From: Helicobacter cetorum | GTDB lineage: Bacteria > Campylobacterota > Campylobacteria > Campylobacterales > UBA6016 | Length of the DNA stretch: 64,000 bases | Assembly (NCBI GenBank): GCA_022729705.1 | Contig: DZAX01000008.1 | Coordinates: forward strand, 1-64,000 | Reading direction: 5' to 3' | Shown: in pieces, positions 47,535 through 58,087 of the stretch | Position numbering within the stretch: position 1 is the stretch's first letter | How the letters are laid out: each line of letters opens with the position of its first letter | Made by a program: the position numbers and the translations under genes | The notes under the pieces: generated by a model | What the model was told of the DNA's origin: nothing | The model's input: the letters and a program-made list of their open reading frames with translations, nothing else | Databases searched by the model: none

Positions 47535-48243
47535 TCTTTATCCACCACTCCACTTGCGGCATTTGCCAAGCATAATCAACATCTAGTCCCGCATCTTGCT
47601 TTAACGGAAAAATATTTTGTCCCATCCATTTTTGAGGTAAAAGACCGCTTTGTAAATTTTCTAAATTTTTACCCCTTACTACGGACACACCCATGTCCGC
47701 GAACCATACATCGCCCTGCGAATCCCTATCGCAATTTAGGCTTTTCGAATCTCCAAAGTACTCAAAATCAACAAATGGATGTAAAAGACCGTCATCGCCG
47801 ACTTTTCTAGCCCTAAGCGGACTCCACATATTGTATCTGGAGACGGTAACAGCAGAATCAATTTTTTGGTCATTTTTCAAAATATCTATACCGTTTGATA
47901 TTGTTTCTGCGGTAATCATCGGGGCATTACACATGAGCAAAACAACAATATCTGGCTTGCCATGAGTAGCGCATATTTGCGTATAGGCATGTATATAAGC
48001 ATCTTCCCCAAGAGCCTTGTCGTCGCATAGCTTCAACGGTCTATCAATAATATCAAACCCAATATTTTTTGCAACCATTTTTATATTTTCATCATCCGTT
48101 GATACAAAATGCTCATCAATTGCACTAACTTTTTTTGCCTCTGACATGGGATATGAGCATAACGGTTTACCTTCTATCATGTACATATTTTTACCGGGAA
48201 ATCCTTTGCTTCCTTTTCTGCCTATTATAATCGAGACTATCAC
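47518..48243 (-). CDS. Acylneuraminate cytidylyltransferase family protein
   Basis: 241 aa; 'IIIGRKGSKGFPGKNMYMIEGKPLCSYPMSEAKKV...EHFVSTDDENI'. Confidence 0.88.
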   Translation of the reverse strand: MIVSIIIGRKGSKGFPGKNMYMIEGKPLCSYPMSEAKKVSAIDEHFVSTDDENIKMVAKNIGFDIIDRPLKLCDDKALGEDAYIHAYTQICATHGKPDIVVLLMCNAPMITAETISNGIDILKNDQKIDSAVTVSRYNMWSPLRARKVGDDGLLHPFVDFEYFGDSKSLNCDRDSQGDVWFADMGVSVVRGKNLENLQSGLLPQKWMGQNIFPLKQDAGLDVDYAWQMPQVEWWIKNGHNG

Positions 48244-49256
48244 CGTTGTGTCCTTAATTTTTCTATCTCACTATCTCTCAAATAGCATCCATTGCAAGAC
48301 GAAATCGTATGAGCATTGCCGATGACATGCGCTTGTCGGTACTTATCAATTAACTTCCATGCATTTTTAACAGTCATTTCCTTAGCATTGCCCAAACTCA
48401 TATGTGCAAAATCGTCATGATTGCAAGGAAGCATAGTTCCATCCCACCAAACAGCCATTCTTTGCCACAACTGAGGGCACGCCCACATTGCAACTTTATC
48501 TTTCTTTTTTTCGGCCATTTCTTTATAGTCAAGATAGGCTACCTCGTCGGCAAAAGACGACCAAAACTTCGTATACTCATCAATTGTATCTTTGAGCTCG
48601 TCAAGCAATACGGTCTGGATTCTAACCTTTGGGTGTTCTACACCAAGCTTTTTTTTGAGAGTCTGCAAATTTTTTATATTATTTAATACCGTATCAAAAT
48701 TTGAGCCAACCCTGTACTTTTCATACACCTCTTTGGTGTACCCCTCGGCGGAGATGGAGATTCTATCAAGCTTCGCTTCTATTAGCCTCATAGCCATATT
48801 TTCATCCAAAAGCAAGGCGTTTGTATTAAAATACACATCCACAAAACCAGCATCTTTGGCGTATTTGACAAATTTGTCTATTTGCTTATGAAGCAGCGGC
48901 TCGCCTCTGATATTAAACTTTACGCCGTAAAGCCCCTCTTTTGCGCCCTCATCGATTATCTTTTTTACTAGTTCTTCGGAGATGAACCCTTTTTTCATAG
49001 AATCTCCAAGGTATGTTGTGGCGCAAAAAGGACACTTAAGATTGCAAGTACTGGTGACTTCTATATCCAAAAAGAGAGGAAAAGGCGCAACATGAAATAT
49101 TTTTGGGTACTCGCTCCATTTTTGCCTATACTCCACAAATTTTTTGTCATCCCTTTCAAATAAGCTCTTTCCGGCAACTGTATGAAAATTTGAGTTTGCC
49201 TGTGCAGACAAGCCTTTCTCTTTTTTCGGTGACTCCAACATTACTATCCTTTGCAT
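48240..49256 (-). CDS. Radical SAM/SPASM protein
   Basis: 338 aa; 'TSTCNLKCPFCATTY', C-terminal Cys cluster 'ISSCNGCYL'. Confidence 0.93.
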   Translation of the reverse strand: MQRIVMLESPKKEKGLSAQANSNFHTVAGKSLFERDDKKFVEYRQKWSEYPKIFHVAPFPLFLDIEVTSTCNLKCPFCATTYLGDSMKKGFISEELVKKIIDEGAKEGLYGVKFNIRGEPLLHKQIDKFVKYAKDAGFVDVYFNTNALLLDENMAMRLIEAKLDRISISAEGYTKEVYEKYRVGSNFDTVLNNIKNLQTLKKKLGVEHPKVRIQTVLLDELKDTIDEYTKFWSSFADEVAYLDYKEMAEKKKDKVAMWACPQLWQRMAVWWDGTMLPCNHDDFAHMSLGNAKEMTVKNAWKLIDKYRQAHVIGNAHTISSCNGCYLRDSEIEKLRTQR

Positions 49257-49327
49257 GGTATAATCGTAGCTTAATAGTTTTTACTAATAATAATATAGAG
49301 TTCAGATGAGTGCAACATTATACTATA

Positions 49328-51085
49328 TTAACGCAACAACACCTTCAGCTCTTCAGCCCAGTCATTCAGCCAACTCTTACTCGTCAAAGCATATTGGTTA
49401 CAAAACTCATTTTTTGCATTTTGAACTTCATCAGATAACCACCATTTATCTATATCGTCATTAATCATATTTAAATGTTTTGCTGCAGACTCTGGAGATG
49501 TATGAAATATTTTTACTTTTTGAAGCAGATCGAAATAATATTTTGCATCATCTCTTAACTCCCATTGGTGCGGATTCCAAAAGATTATAGTAGGAAAATT
49601 GACCGCAAAAGTCTCCAAAAAAGTAGTTGCGTTGTATGTTCCAATCATAATCTTCGCACCTTGAAGCATTTTATACATAGATTCACGGCATTCATCAATT
49701 TGCAAATCACTTCCACACCTATCTGTTAACCTCTGCTTTTGCTTCAAATCATGGTCTTGCGAATATAGTCGAACGACAATTTCAGACATGATATAAGGAT
49801 TCAAATTCTTCAAAAAGAGAACTTGCTCATCAATATATATATTGTAGCCACTGCTTGAATGTGGCTCATTAAGTAAGTGTATCGTATATCTAGGAATGCT
49901 ACATAATACATGCAATATATATCCATCTTTTTTTGGCTTAATATATGTGCGGCTTAGCTTTGGGCTTGCAATCGCCTTTGTTTTTGTATTTTCGTTCCAA
50001 CCCCATGTATAAAAGGTGTCACAACAGCGTAGTTCATGATTTTCGACCATAAGCTTTTTTAACAACCCATAAGCACCGCCATGTTGTACTCCAAGTAGTT
50101 TTGTGTTTTTAGTAATACACTCTGCTGACCAAAATTTAAAACACTCATCAGCATAAATAGCAACGGCAGTTATGATAATTTTTGGCGCTCTGTGCCTGTA
50201 TAGCTCCAGTGATTTCGATTTTATTTCACCGTAACCCTCGATATAATATTTAGGAATGTGTTCCACCAGCATATCTGAAAGTAGTTTCTCAAACGATGAA
50301 TCTCCCAAATCAAAACTTATACTATTTCTCAACCTAGCATCGTACTTAAAATCTATATTTTCCATTTTTTTTGCTCTATCCGTAACAGGCGTCATGCCAA
50401 GCCGCATTAAAAGTTTATCAATATTGTCAACCCCAAAAGAAGAATCAACAAATACAATATCATTATTAACAAATTTGGAAACAATATCGTCAATAAAAAA
50501 TCTAACTTTTCTCTTAAAAGTATATTTGTGTTTTGGCTGCTGTATATGAAGCTCTTTTGTCACCACCATTCGTTCACTTTTGACAGATTGGACAATACCA
50601 GTCTTTTCAATTATTTGGCTAAACAATGCTAGATTGTAATTATCAGTAGTAGCCATTCCCGCAAAATCAAAGTACGCATTAGGAGTTATCTCGCCATTTT
50701 TTAAATCGCAAACAGTTGTATGAAGCCATTTATCATACGCTAACGCAGTCCTTAAGCACTCATATCTATCAAATACAACTCCGACAAACCATTCCAGCCA
50801 AAATCCAAGTAAAATTCTCCAATACCTAGAAGGATAATCAACACGGTGCAACCGATTTAGTTGTTGCATAATTTGTAACAAAGCCTTTTCGCTTAACTGA
50901 TCAATATATTCAAAATCCTCATTAAACTTAGCATCATCATCCCAATGATATGGCACAGTAGTATACTCTTTGTTATTCCAAGCTTGTTGTTTATTATAAA
51001 GCTTGCACCACTCACCCAAAAACAATATCTTACTATTTGAACAATCCCAATATTCGGACTGTGCCGTTAATGCCAAGAACAACAT
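49328..51085 (-). CDS. LIC12162-family putative transferase
   Basis: 585 aa; N-terminal 'LFLALTAQSEYWDCSNSKILFLGEWCKLY' is the hallmark of this family. Confidence 0.82.
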   Translation of the reverse strand: MLFLALTAQSEYWDCSNSKILFLGEWCKLYNKQQAWNNKEYTTVPYHWDDDAKFNEDFEYIDQLSEKALLQIMQQLNRLHRVDYPSRYWRILLGFWLEWFVGVVFDRYECLRTALAYDKWLHTTVCDLKNGEITPNAYFDFAGMATTDNYNLALFSQIIEKTGIVQSVKSERMVVTKELHIQQPKHKYTFKRKVRFFIDDIVSKFVNNDIVFVDSSFGVDNIDKLLMRLGMTPVTDRAKKMENIDFKYDARLRNSISFDLGDSSFEKLLSDMLVEHIPKYYIEGYGEIKSKSLELYRHRAPKIIITAVAIYADECFKFWSAECITKNTKLLGVQHGGAYGLLKKLMVENHELRCCDTFYTWGWNENTKTKAIASPKLSRTYIKPKKDGYILHVLCSIPRYTIHLLNEPHSSSGYNIYIDEQVLFLKNLNPYIMSEIVVRLYSQDHDLKQKQRLTDRCGSDLQIDECRESMYKMLQGAKIMIGTYNATTFLETFAVNFPTIIFWNPHQWELRDDAKYYFDLLQKVKIFHTSPESAAKHLNMINDDIDKWWLSDEVQNAKNEFCNQYALTSKSWLNDWAEELKVLLR

Positions 51086-51199
51086 GACTCCTAATAAACA
51101 TTTTATAACTATTTAATATTGCGAAATATAACTATGTCTGTCTAAACCCTCTAAACTCTACATCTCTATTTTTGTATAAGTTAACTACGTTTTTTTGAA

Positions 51200-51743
51200 T
51201 GTTTAATCCCCTAAACTTCAGGTACAGATTATCTTTAAAAAGTTCAGGGCTGGAGTCAAACTTTTCTAGCAATATAGTATAAGGGGTCTTAAACTTTAAA
51301 GCTTTTAATTTCTTCTGGTGGTTATAATACAGAAGATAACTCATCAGGTGTTGTTTAAGCTCGTCTACCGTCTCGTAATGATATGTTTTTGTCGTAGCGT
51401 TTTTAATAGTCTTGTTAAATATCTCCACTTGTCCATTAGTCCAGGGGTGTTTAAATTTAGGGTCTAAACTCACAGACAATTTGTTGTTCTGTGTCGCTTA
51501 GTGATGATTTAATCTTTTTAGCACCACTCTTTTTATCTTCTGTGCTTGTATCTCTTTTCCATCTATGAACTGTTTTTGGATTAAGATTATATTTGATTGC
51601 TAACTTTGCGATACTCTCACAAGAGTCTTGAATTTCTTTTCTGATTCTTGGCGTGGTTTTGGCGTTAGCGTGCAATCAATTTCCCATAAATTAGCTTCCA
51701 TAGGGTGTTTGTGTATTATACCTGAAGAATGGGGGGCTAAACA
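51200..51743 (-). mobile_element. IS481-like element (family ISb, copy E), both ends, large internal deletion
   Basis: Ends TGTTTAATCCCCTAAACTTCAGGTAC and ...CCTGAAGAATGGGGGGCTAAACA; N-terminal HTH ORF 51457-51675 joined to C-terminal '[48 protein letters not shown]' with the catalytic centre missing. Confidence 0.82.
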
Positions 51744-51828
51744 TTATAAAGCGTCCCAGCAATACATGCAATACCTTGCGGAAACCAATGGATATATGAA
51801 TCATTATCATAAACTATTAATAATATTT

Positions 51829-52775
51829 TCATAAATTTATTATCCCATCCTCTAGTATATTATTTAGCATATCAGGATGCCCCATCAGCACACCAACTTT
51901 TCGATTACTATTTGATGAATACAGCAGAGCATAGCTTCTATCTGTAATCTGATCGCAGTTTTTGCATATCAATTCGCTTGTCATAAAAGAGCCGTCAGAA
52001 TGAACCTTTCTTATTTCTTTAAGTCTTTTAGAATCTAGTACCTCGGCTAATTTTTGAGTAGTCAAATCGCCAATAACCAATTTTCTATCATTATCAAAAC
52101 AGCAAACAGAAACCTCACCGCTTTCATGGACATAAGGCTCGCCAGAAAATGGTCTACCGCATGTTTTGTAACCACCATTGTCTATTCTAGAAAATTCATT
52201 TTCCATGATACCGCTATAGTTGTGCGGCTTCCAAATTTGCAGCTCATCTACTTTTGGCTCCCAATAGGCTTTCCAACTTTCGGCTTCATGTTCATTTTCA
52301 TTTAACATTACAAAATTCATAGCCACATAAAGCCCCCCCCATTAGGTTTTTTATAATCTAAAATATTGTGTAGGTTTTCCCAAACTCTATCAAATTTTAC
52401 AGAGCCTCCGTGTACTTTTTCATAAACTTCTTTACTCATTCCATACATTGAGATTTTTAAAGTATCTATATAGTCTAATAAGTGAATTTTATCTTGTGTA
52501 AGTTGGTTGCATGTTGTACTTGTAAAAATTTTTAGAAATGGAAATGTATCTTTTGCGTATTTTAACTTTTGCTCGACATTCTTATCCATAAAAATATCAC
52601 CATATCCGCTCATTATTAACGAAATTGCACCATTACTCACGGCATCATCAAGTATTTTCTTGAATAAATCAAAATTCATTGACTTGAACTTGAACTGATA
52701 TTCATCTCTTGGGCACATTATGCATTTTGCATCACAAAGCGTTGTTGTTTCGATATTAATCTCTTTTGTATTCAC
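51829..52775 (-). pseudogene. Radical SAM/SPASM protein split by a frameshift at poly-G(8); candidate phase-variable gene
   Basis: N-part 52317..52775 'ETTTLCDAKCIMCPRDEYQF...LDYKKPNGGG|FMWL*'; C-part 51829..52326 '|LYVAMNFVMLNENEHEAESWKAYW...CCFDNDRKLVIGDL...CKNCDQI'; G8 tract at 52333-52340. Confidence 0.85.
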
Positions 52776-52802
52776 TGACTACTCCTGCTAGGCTTATACT
52801 TA

Positions 52803-53630
52803 CTACCAGACACTTCTGCCGCCATCCATATTTAAAACTGCCCCGTTCATATAGCTACTCGCATCACTACATAGGAACAATACAGAAGCCTTATATTCGT
52901 CTATCTTTGCCATTCTTTCCATTGGAATAAGCTTACTTATTTTTTGTACAAACTCGTCAGAATGGTTGTTATATACACCTCCAGGTGCAAAAGCATTACA
53001 TCTGACACCTTTATCTGCCCAGTATGTTGCTAGATATTTTGTCAAGCCGACAAGTCCATGCTTAATCACCGAATATGTCACTGGCTTTACATTTTGCATA
53101 TCGTCCAGTAAGCCGTCTTGCTTATAAAGATTTTGATTCGGCGCCATAACCCCCAAATCAGATGCAATGTTAAGTATTACACCGTAGCCATTTTTTGCCA
53201 TTTCAGTACCGAAAATTTTACTACAAAGCATTGCACCGCTTAATCCTACTGATATTTCAAGATTCCATTGATTCAGATCAAAATTCTCAAGTCTTGTTTT
53301 GTTTGCATTGCTATCTTTTTCAAACTTTGGGTCTATAGCCGCATTATTTATCAGCACATCTGGGTATTTTTTAGAATGCAAAAATATAGCATCCCGAGCT
53401 TTTAAAATCTCTTCTTCCTTTGTAATATCCACCCTTAAAGCCAACATATCTCTATTGTACTTGACTTTTACATCAGCTACAAAGTTATTCATAGCTTCAC
53501 TATTTACATCGAATATTATCACATCTGCTCCAGCCTCTATTAAAGCTTCACAGTGCTTCTTGCCGAGTAGTCCGGCACCACCAGTTACAATGACCAACTT
53601 ATCTTTCATATTAAATCTATCTAAAACCAT
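52803..53630 (-). CDS. SDR family oxidoreductase
   Basis: 275 aa; 'LVIVTGGAGLLGKKHCEAL', 'YSVIKHGLVGLTKYLATYWADKGVRCNAFAPGGVYN'. Confidence 0.92.
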   Translation of the reverse strand: MVLDRFNMKDKLVIVTGGAGLLGKKHCEALIEAGADVIIFDVNSEAMNNFVADVKVKYNRDMLALRVDITKEEEILKARDAIFLHSKKYPDVLINNAAIDPKFEKDSNANKTRLENFDLNQWNLEISVGLSGAMLCSKIFGTEMAKNGYGVILNIASDLGVMAPNQNLYKQDGLLDDMQNVKPVTYSVIKHGLVGLTKYLATYWADKGVRCNAFAPGGVYNNHSDEFVQKISKLIPMERMAKIDEYKASVLFLCSDASSYMNGAVLNMDGGRSVW

Positions 53631-53637
53631 AATCGCC

Positions 53638-54378
53638 TCATATAATCTTTCTCAGCTGTCCACCATCCATAACGATATTGCTACCTGTTATAAAATCACT
53701 TTTTTCTAAAAATATTACGGCTTTTGCAATATCCTCAGGTGTAGCAAATCTATTCAACGGAACATTTGTAGCTATATAATCAATAACTTTTTGCTCATCA
53801 CTTCGCATCTTTTGACTCCATGTACTTCCCTCAAACATAACATTACCTGGAGAAATTGAGTTTACCCTAATGCCAAACTTGGCAACCTCGTTTGCAAGAT
53901 TTTTTGAATATGCCAAAAGAGCAGTTTTGGCACAACTATAGGTAATAGGCGCCCCGAGCGCCTCACATCCAGCTATTGAAGATATAAAAATAATATTGCC
54001 ACTTGAGGCTTTCAAATATTCAATTGATTTAATAGACAAAGATACTGCACTAAAAAAATTCAAGTCAAATACACGCCTATACTCACCCAAAGATACATTA
54101 TGCCCGCAAGCACCACGCCCACTTCCTATATTGCACACTAGCAAATCAACTCTTTTTTCAGCTTCAACTATATATTTTAATGAACCCTCTATAGACTCAT
54201 CTGCCGATAAATCAGCAACAAGAGGTTTGGCATTTGTGCCGAGTTCTTTTGCTGTAGAATAAACCGTAGCCTCATCTCTGCCATTGATATAAACGATATA
54301 GCCATCCGCAACCAACCCCTTGGCAATCCCCTTGCCTATACCTCTGCTTGACCCGCTAACCAATGCTACTTTTTTCAT
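53638..54378 (-). CDS. SDR family oxidoreductase
   Basis: 246 aa; 'ALVSGSSRGIGKGIAKGL', 'YSCAKTALLAYSKNLANEVAKFGIRVNSISPGNV'. Confidence 0.93.
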   Translation of the reverse strand: MKKVALVSGSSRGIGKGIAKGLVADGYIVYINGRDEATVYSTAKELGTNAKPLVADLSADESIEGSLKYIVEAEKRVDLLVCNIGSGRGACGHNVSLGEYRRVFDLNFFSAVSLSIKSIEYLKASSGNIIFISSIAGCEALGAPITYSCAKTALLAYSKNLANEVAKFGIRVNSISPGNVMFEGSTWSQKMRSDEQKVIDYIATNVPLNRFATPEDIAKAVIFLEKSDFITGSNIVMDGGQLRKII

Positions 54379-55202
54379 TTTAGATACTTATCGATATATG
54401 ATTGCAAAAACTCTTTTTGAATTTTGATTCTTTGTAGGTCTTTTATATAGTTATCATCCCTAGAAGCCTGCATGGTTATAACGCCGTTAAAATTAATCCC
54501 TTTGAGTTTTCTAAACAACTTATCAAACTCAGCATTTCCAGTACCGAGCATCACGGAGCCGCCGCCAAGAACTCTGTCTTTGATGTGTAAGTCAGATATA
54601 AAACCTCCGTAGGTATCAAACTCTTCTTCTAGATCGTATCCAATTGCGGCAGAATTACCACTGTCATAATTAACTTTTATATTAGACGATTCAAATCTTT
54701 GCAATAATGATAAAAATGGTTTTGGCGCCAAATCTGTCTCAAAATTTATAAACACTCCCGCATTATGCGCAAGTGGTAGAGCTTTATTTATCGATGAAAC
54801 AAACATATCAAAATCTTCAGAAGTTTTTAACGATGAATGATCCACGCATGGCACCACAATATCGATGACACCAAGCTCTTTTGCATTCTCTATAAGTCTT
54901 ATGAAAACATCTTCACTTTTTGCCTGATGCGTAGAATGGAATGGGGCTTCCATAAAATAGTCAGCACATACGGATTTCACTTCCACGCCGCTCTCTGAAA
55001 TTATTGACTTGATCTGCTCAATGCCAGCAACGCTCATAAGTGGATTTTGCTCATAGTCATTATAGTCTAGTATGAACTCAATCCTGTCAAAACTTAAATC
55101 TCTAGCAATAAAAAACTCCGCCTGCCAATAATTCAAGGGGTGAGACTGGTATCTATTTCTAAAACGAGGTAGCAACCTACCCTGCATGACACCAATTTTC
55201 AA
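54375..55202 (-). CDS. Sugar phosphate isomerase/epimerase (TIM barrel)
   Basis: 275 aa; 'MKIGVMQGRLLPRF...FISDLHIKDRVLGGGSVMLGTGNAEFDKLFRKL'. Confidence 0.88.
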   Translation of the reverse strand: MKIGVMQGRLLPRFRNRYQSHPLNYWQAEFFIARDLSFDRIEFILDYNDYEQNPLMSVAGIEQIKSIISESGVEVKSVCADYFMEAPFHSTHQAKSEDVFIRLIENAKELGVIDIVVPCVDHSSLKTSEDFDMFVSSINKALPLAHNAGVFINFETDLAPKPFLSLLQRFESSNIKVNYDSGNSAAIGYDLEEEFDTYGGFISDLHIKDRVLGGGSVMLGTGNAEFDKLFRKLKGINFNGVITMQASRDDNYIKDLQRIKIQKEFLQSYIDKYLK

Positions 55203-55924
55203 GCTAACCCTCCGTCATTTTTTATACCGACCCCAACAAGCATTAATTCTTTCGACCATCTAAGGAATTTTATTTTGCATCTTATTGGCACAAAAGGTGC
55301 AATGGCTGCACTGAAATAATTAATAAATGGATATTTCCAAACTATAGGCAATTGTCTAAACTTGAAGACACTTATATTGGAAAATGAGTGCATTTTATAT
55401 ATAACATTGAGACTAACTGTCGTAAATGGTGTTTTGTGCGTATGATCGTCAAAATAAATTTTATAATTTGATTCCCAATCAGGCACAAGAGTAATTAACT
55501 TTCCACCTTTTTTAAGCAATCTAAGCGCTTCGGCAAAATATTTATCTGGATTTTCTAGATGTTCCAAAAGTGACTTTGAATAAACTACATCAAAGAAACC
55601 ATCTTTAAAATCAAGCTCCTCCTTTTGGATATCGACTATCTGTACCACAATACTATCATCGAAGTTAGCGGCCTCAGATGAGATATCTACACCATACACA
55701 TCCAATCCTAATTCTTTGAATTCTTGAAGAAATTCACCCCTACCGCAACCAATCTCTAGCAGTCTCATACCTTCTTTTAAATCGAATCTAGAACAAAGAT
55801 GTTCAACAAGTTTTCGAGGATATGATGTATATGGTCTCTCTGCTGTGTTATAGATTGTGGATATATATTTACTCACAGGCACCTCGCTCTTGTAAAATAT
55901 CTCGCAAGGACTCTTTATAAACAT
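55199..55924 (-). CDS. Class I SAM methyltransferase
   Basis: 241 aa; 'GMRLLEIGCGRGEFLQEFKELGLDVYGVDISSEA...VYSKSLLEHLENPDKYF'. Confidence 0.92.
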   Translation of the reverse strand: MFIKSPCEIFYKSEVPVSKYISTIYNTAERPYTSYPRKLVEHLCSRFDLKEGMRLLEIGCGRGEFLQEFKELGLDVYGVDISSEAANFDDSIVVQIVDIQKEELDFKDGFFDVVYSKSLLEHLENPDKYFAEALRLLKKGGKLITLVPDWESNYKIYFDDHTHKTPFTTVSLNVIYKMHSFSNISVFKFRQLPIVWKYPFINYFSAAIAPFVPIRCKIKFLRWSKELMLVGVGIKNDGGLA

Positions 55925-57254
55925 CTATCGCTTCAACCAGCGCTTCTTCTGGAATACAAAGAGGTGGTCCTATCTTAATAGTTCCCGACAATGTTCTAAT
56001 AGAATTTACACCTTTAAGCATTGCTTTATAGATTAGATTATCAACAAGTTCAACATCTAACTCATCTGTTCCATCTTTGACAAAAAATACAGCAGCCACA
56101 AGCCCTTTACAAATGATATTTGAGATAAGCGCTGGATACTCAGCCTGCCAATCAAGCAAAATTTTTTCTAGCAATTCTCCTTTTTTTCTTGATGCCTCTA
56201 TTAATCCTTCGTCAATCAATGCATTAAGCGCAGCTAGAGATGCTGCGCACGCCATAGGATTACCTCCGTGTGTACTATTCATACTGGGGTCGATATCTAA
56301 TATTTCAGCTCTGCCCAAAATCGCAGATAGCGGCAAGGATGACGATATGGCTTTTCCACAACAAACCAAATCAGGCTCAATGGCATAATATTCAAATCCA
56401 AAAAGCTTCCCCGTCCTACCAAAGCCAGACTGCACTTCATCCACTGCTATTAGCACATCATTTTCTTTTGCCCATTTGACCATTTCGTCTATATACTCTT
56501 GCGGATAGAAGATCGCACCCCACCCCTGATAGGTCTCCATCATAATACCGGCAATATTTTTGAGATTCACACCGCTCTTTTCTAGCTCCGCCAAATCCCT
56601 TTTAAAAAGCGCCGATGGATTTAGTCCACACTCTTCAACATACCAAGGAGTTGGAAATGGAAGGTGATAGATATCTTTATCTAGGTTGACTATCCACGAT
56701 TTACCTTTATCTTTACCGCCTATTTGCTGAGAACCCGTTGTTTTACCGTGAAATGAGCCCGCAAAACTAAGTATTCCAATCTTATCTCTGTTTTTTTTAT
56801 ACCCATTTTGCCTCATTGTCTTAAAGGCACATTCAGTAGTCTCAGAACCAGTAGTATAAAGTATGCATTTATTCAAGTGTTTTGGTGAAATTTCTATAAG
56901 TTTTTTGACAAAATCTCTTCTTATCGCCGTCGGATAATAATAGCTATTTAAAAGTGGCTTATTCGTATATTCTCTCACAGCCTCAACTACTTTTGGATGT
57001 GAATGCCCAATATTGGCAACAAAAATTGTAGATGTAAGGTCTATAAATATATTTCCAAAACCGTCAAAAACTCTGTAATCAGTAGCACTATCCCAAAGTA
57101 TGGGGAGTTGGTCATGCATAGATTTAGTCTCATACATCCTTAGGTCTTCAATTATTTTTATCGCCTCTGGATGTGGTAGCGATGTACATATTTTCCTATG
57201 TTTAGTTTCTAATTTTTCCGTCTGCTCTGGTTTTAAGTCGTAATTCGTTTTCAC
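55869..57254 (-). CDS. Class III aminotransferase
   Basis: 461 aa; 'TTGSETTECAFKTMRQ', 'DVLIAVDEVQSGFGRTGKLFGFEYYAIEPDLVCCGKAISSSLPLSAI'. Confidence 0.95.
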   Translation of the reverse strand: MKTNYDLKPEQTEKLETKHRKICTSLPHPEAIKIIEDLRMYETKSMHDQLPILWDSATDYRVFDGFGNIFIDLTSTIFVANIGHSHPKVVEAVREYTNKPLLNSYYYPTAIRRDFVKKLIEISPKHLNKCILYTTGSETTECAFKTMRQNGYKKNRDKIGILSFAGSFHGKTTGSQQIGGKDKGKSWIVNLDKDIYHLPFPTPWYVEECGLNPSALFKRDLAELEKSGVNLKNIAGIMMETYQGWGAIFYPQEYIDEMVKWAKENDVLIAVDEVQSGFGRTGKLFGFEYYAIEPDLVCCGKAISSSLPLSAILGRAEILDIDPSMNSTHGGNPMACAASLAALNALIDEGLIEASRKKGELLEKILLDWQAEYPALISNIICKGLVAAVFFVKDGTDELDVELVDNLIYKAMLKGVNSIRTLSGTIKIGPPLCIPEEALVEAIDVYKESLRDILQERGACE

Positions 57255-58080
57255 TAGTCCCTCCTTGCCAATACTACATACTCATCGCAATTATAGTCAT
57301 ATTCATTAAGTTTAAAATTCTTATACACATCAATATGGGTAAAACCTGCCTGTGTTAGCATGCTGCGAATTTCAACAGGAGAATATGGTTTTAAAATATT
57401 CGTCATTTTGCTATTTCTATTTCTATCATCTCTATGATAAAACATTTTCTCCCAAACTACAAAATTATCATCATCTAAAGAAATACTTTCCAGTATAATT
57501 TCAAAAGGATCTCTACTGTCAAACATTTGCCATGTCCTAAAAAGTCCGTTATTTGCATAAATATTTCTCATTACTGAAAACATACTGTACAACTCCAAAA
57601 TGACACAACCTCCTGGCTTTAGGCTTTCATAGAATGCCTTCAACAACTTCTTGACCCCCCCCGTTTTATTGGATCAAGGAATTGCAAAACAATATCAACG
57701 GCAATACAGCAGTCAAACTCTGCACACCCCAAATCAAATTCAAAAATATTTTTATTTATATTTTGCACATTCTGTAGATCTAGATCTTTTTTCCATTTCT
57801 CCGCAAATTCAAATCTAGTCTCACTAATCTCCAATCCTATCCCATGCTCCAAGGCACCATCTAAAGCTAGCCTATAAAGCAATTTTGAATTTCCGCTACC
57901 CAACTCAAAAACTTTTATTCTATTTTCTTTAAATAATTTTTTAACCAGTCCTGCAAGCTCCTCAGTGCTTGATAATTTTTGAAGCCTGTATTGACTTAGT
58001 TGTTCTAAACTAGAAAAATTTTGCAAAGATTCGACATTGTCATAAGAAGTTAAGTTTAATTTGGCTTTTTTATTCATCAT
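57254..58080 (-). pseudogene. Class I SAM methyltransferase split by a frameshift at poly-G(8); candidate phase-variable gene
   Basis: N-part 57640..58080 'IKVFELGSGNSKLLYRLALDGALEHGIGLEIS...LQFLDPIKRGG|SRSC*'; C-part 57254..57646 '|KKLLKAFYESLKPGGCVILELYSMFSV...'; G8 tract at 57655-57662. Confidence 0.83.
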
Positions 58081-58087
58081 ACTGTCC

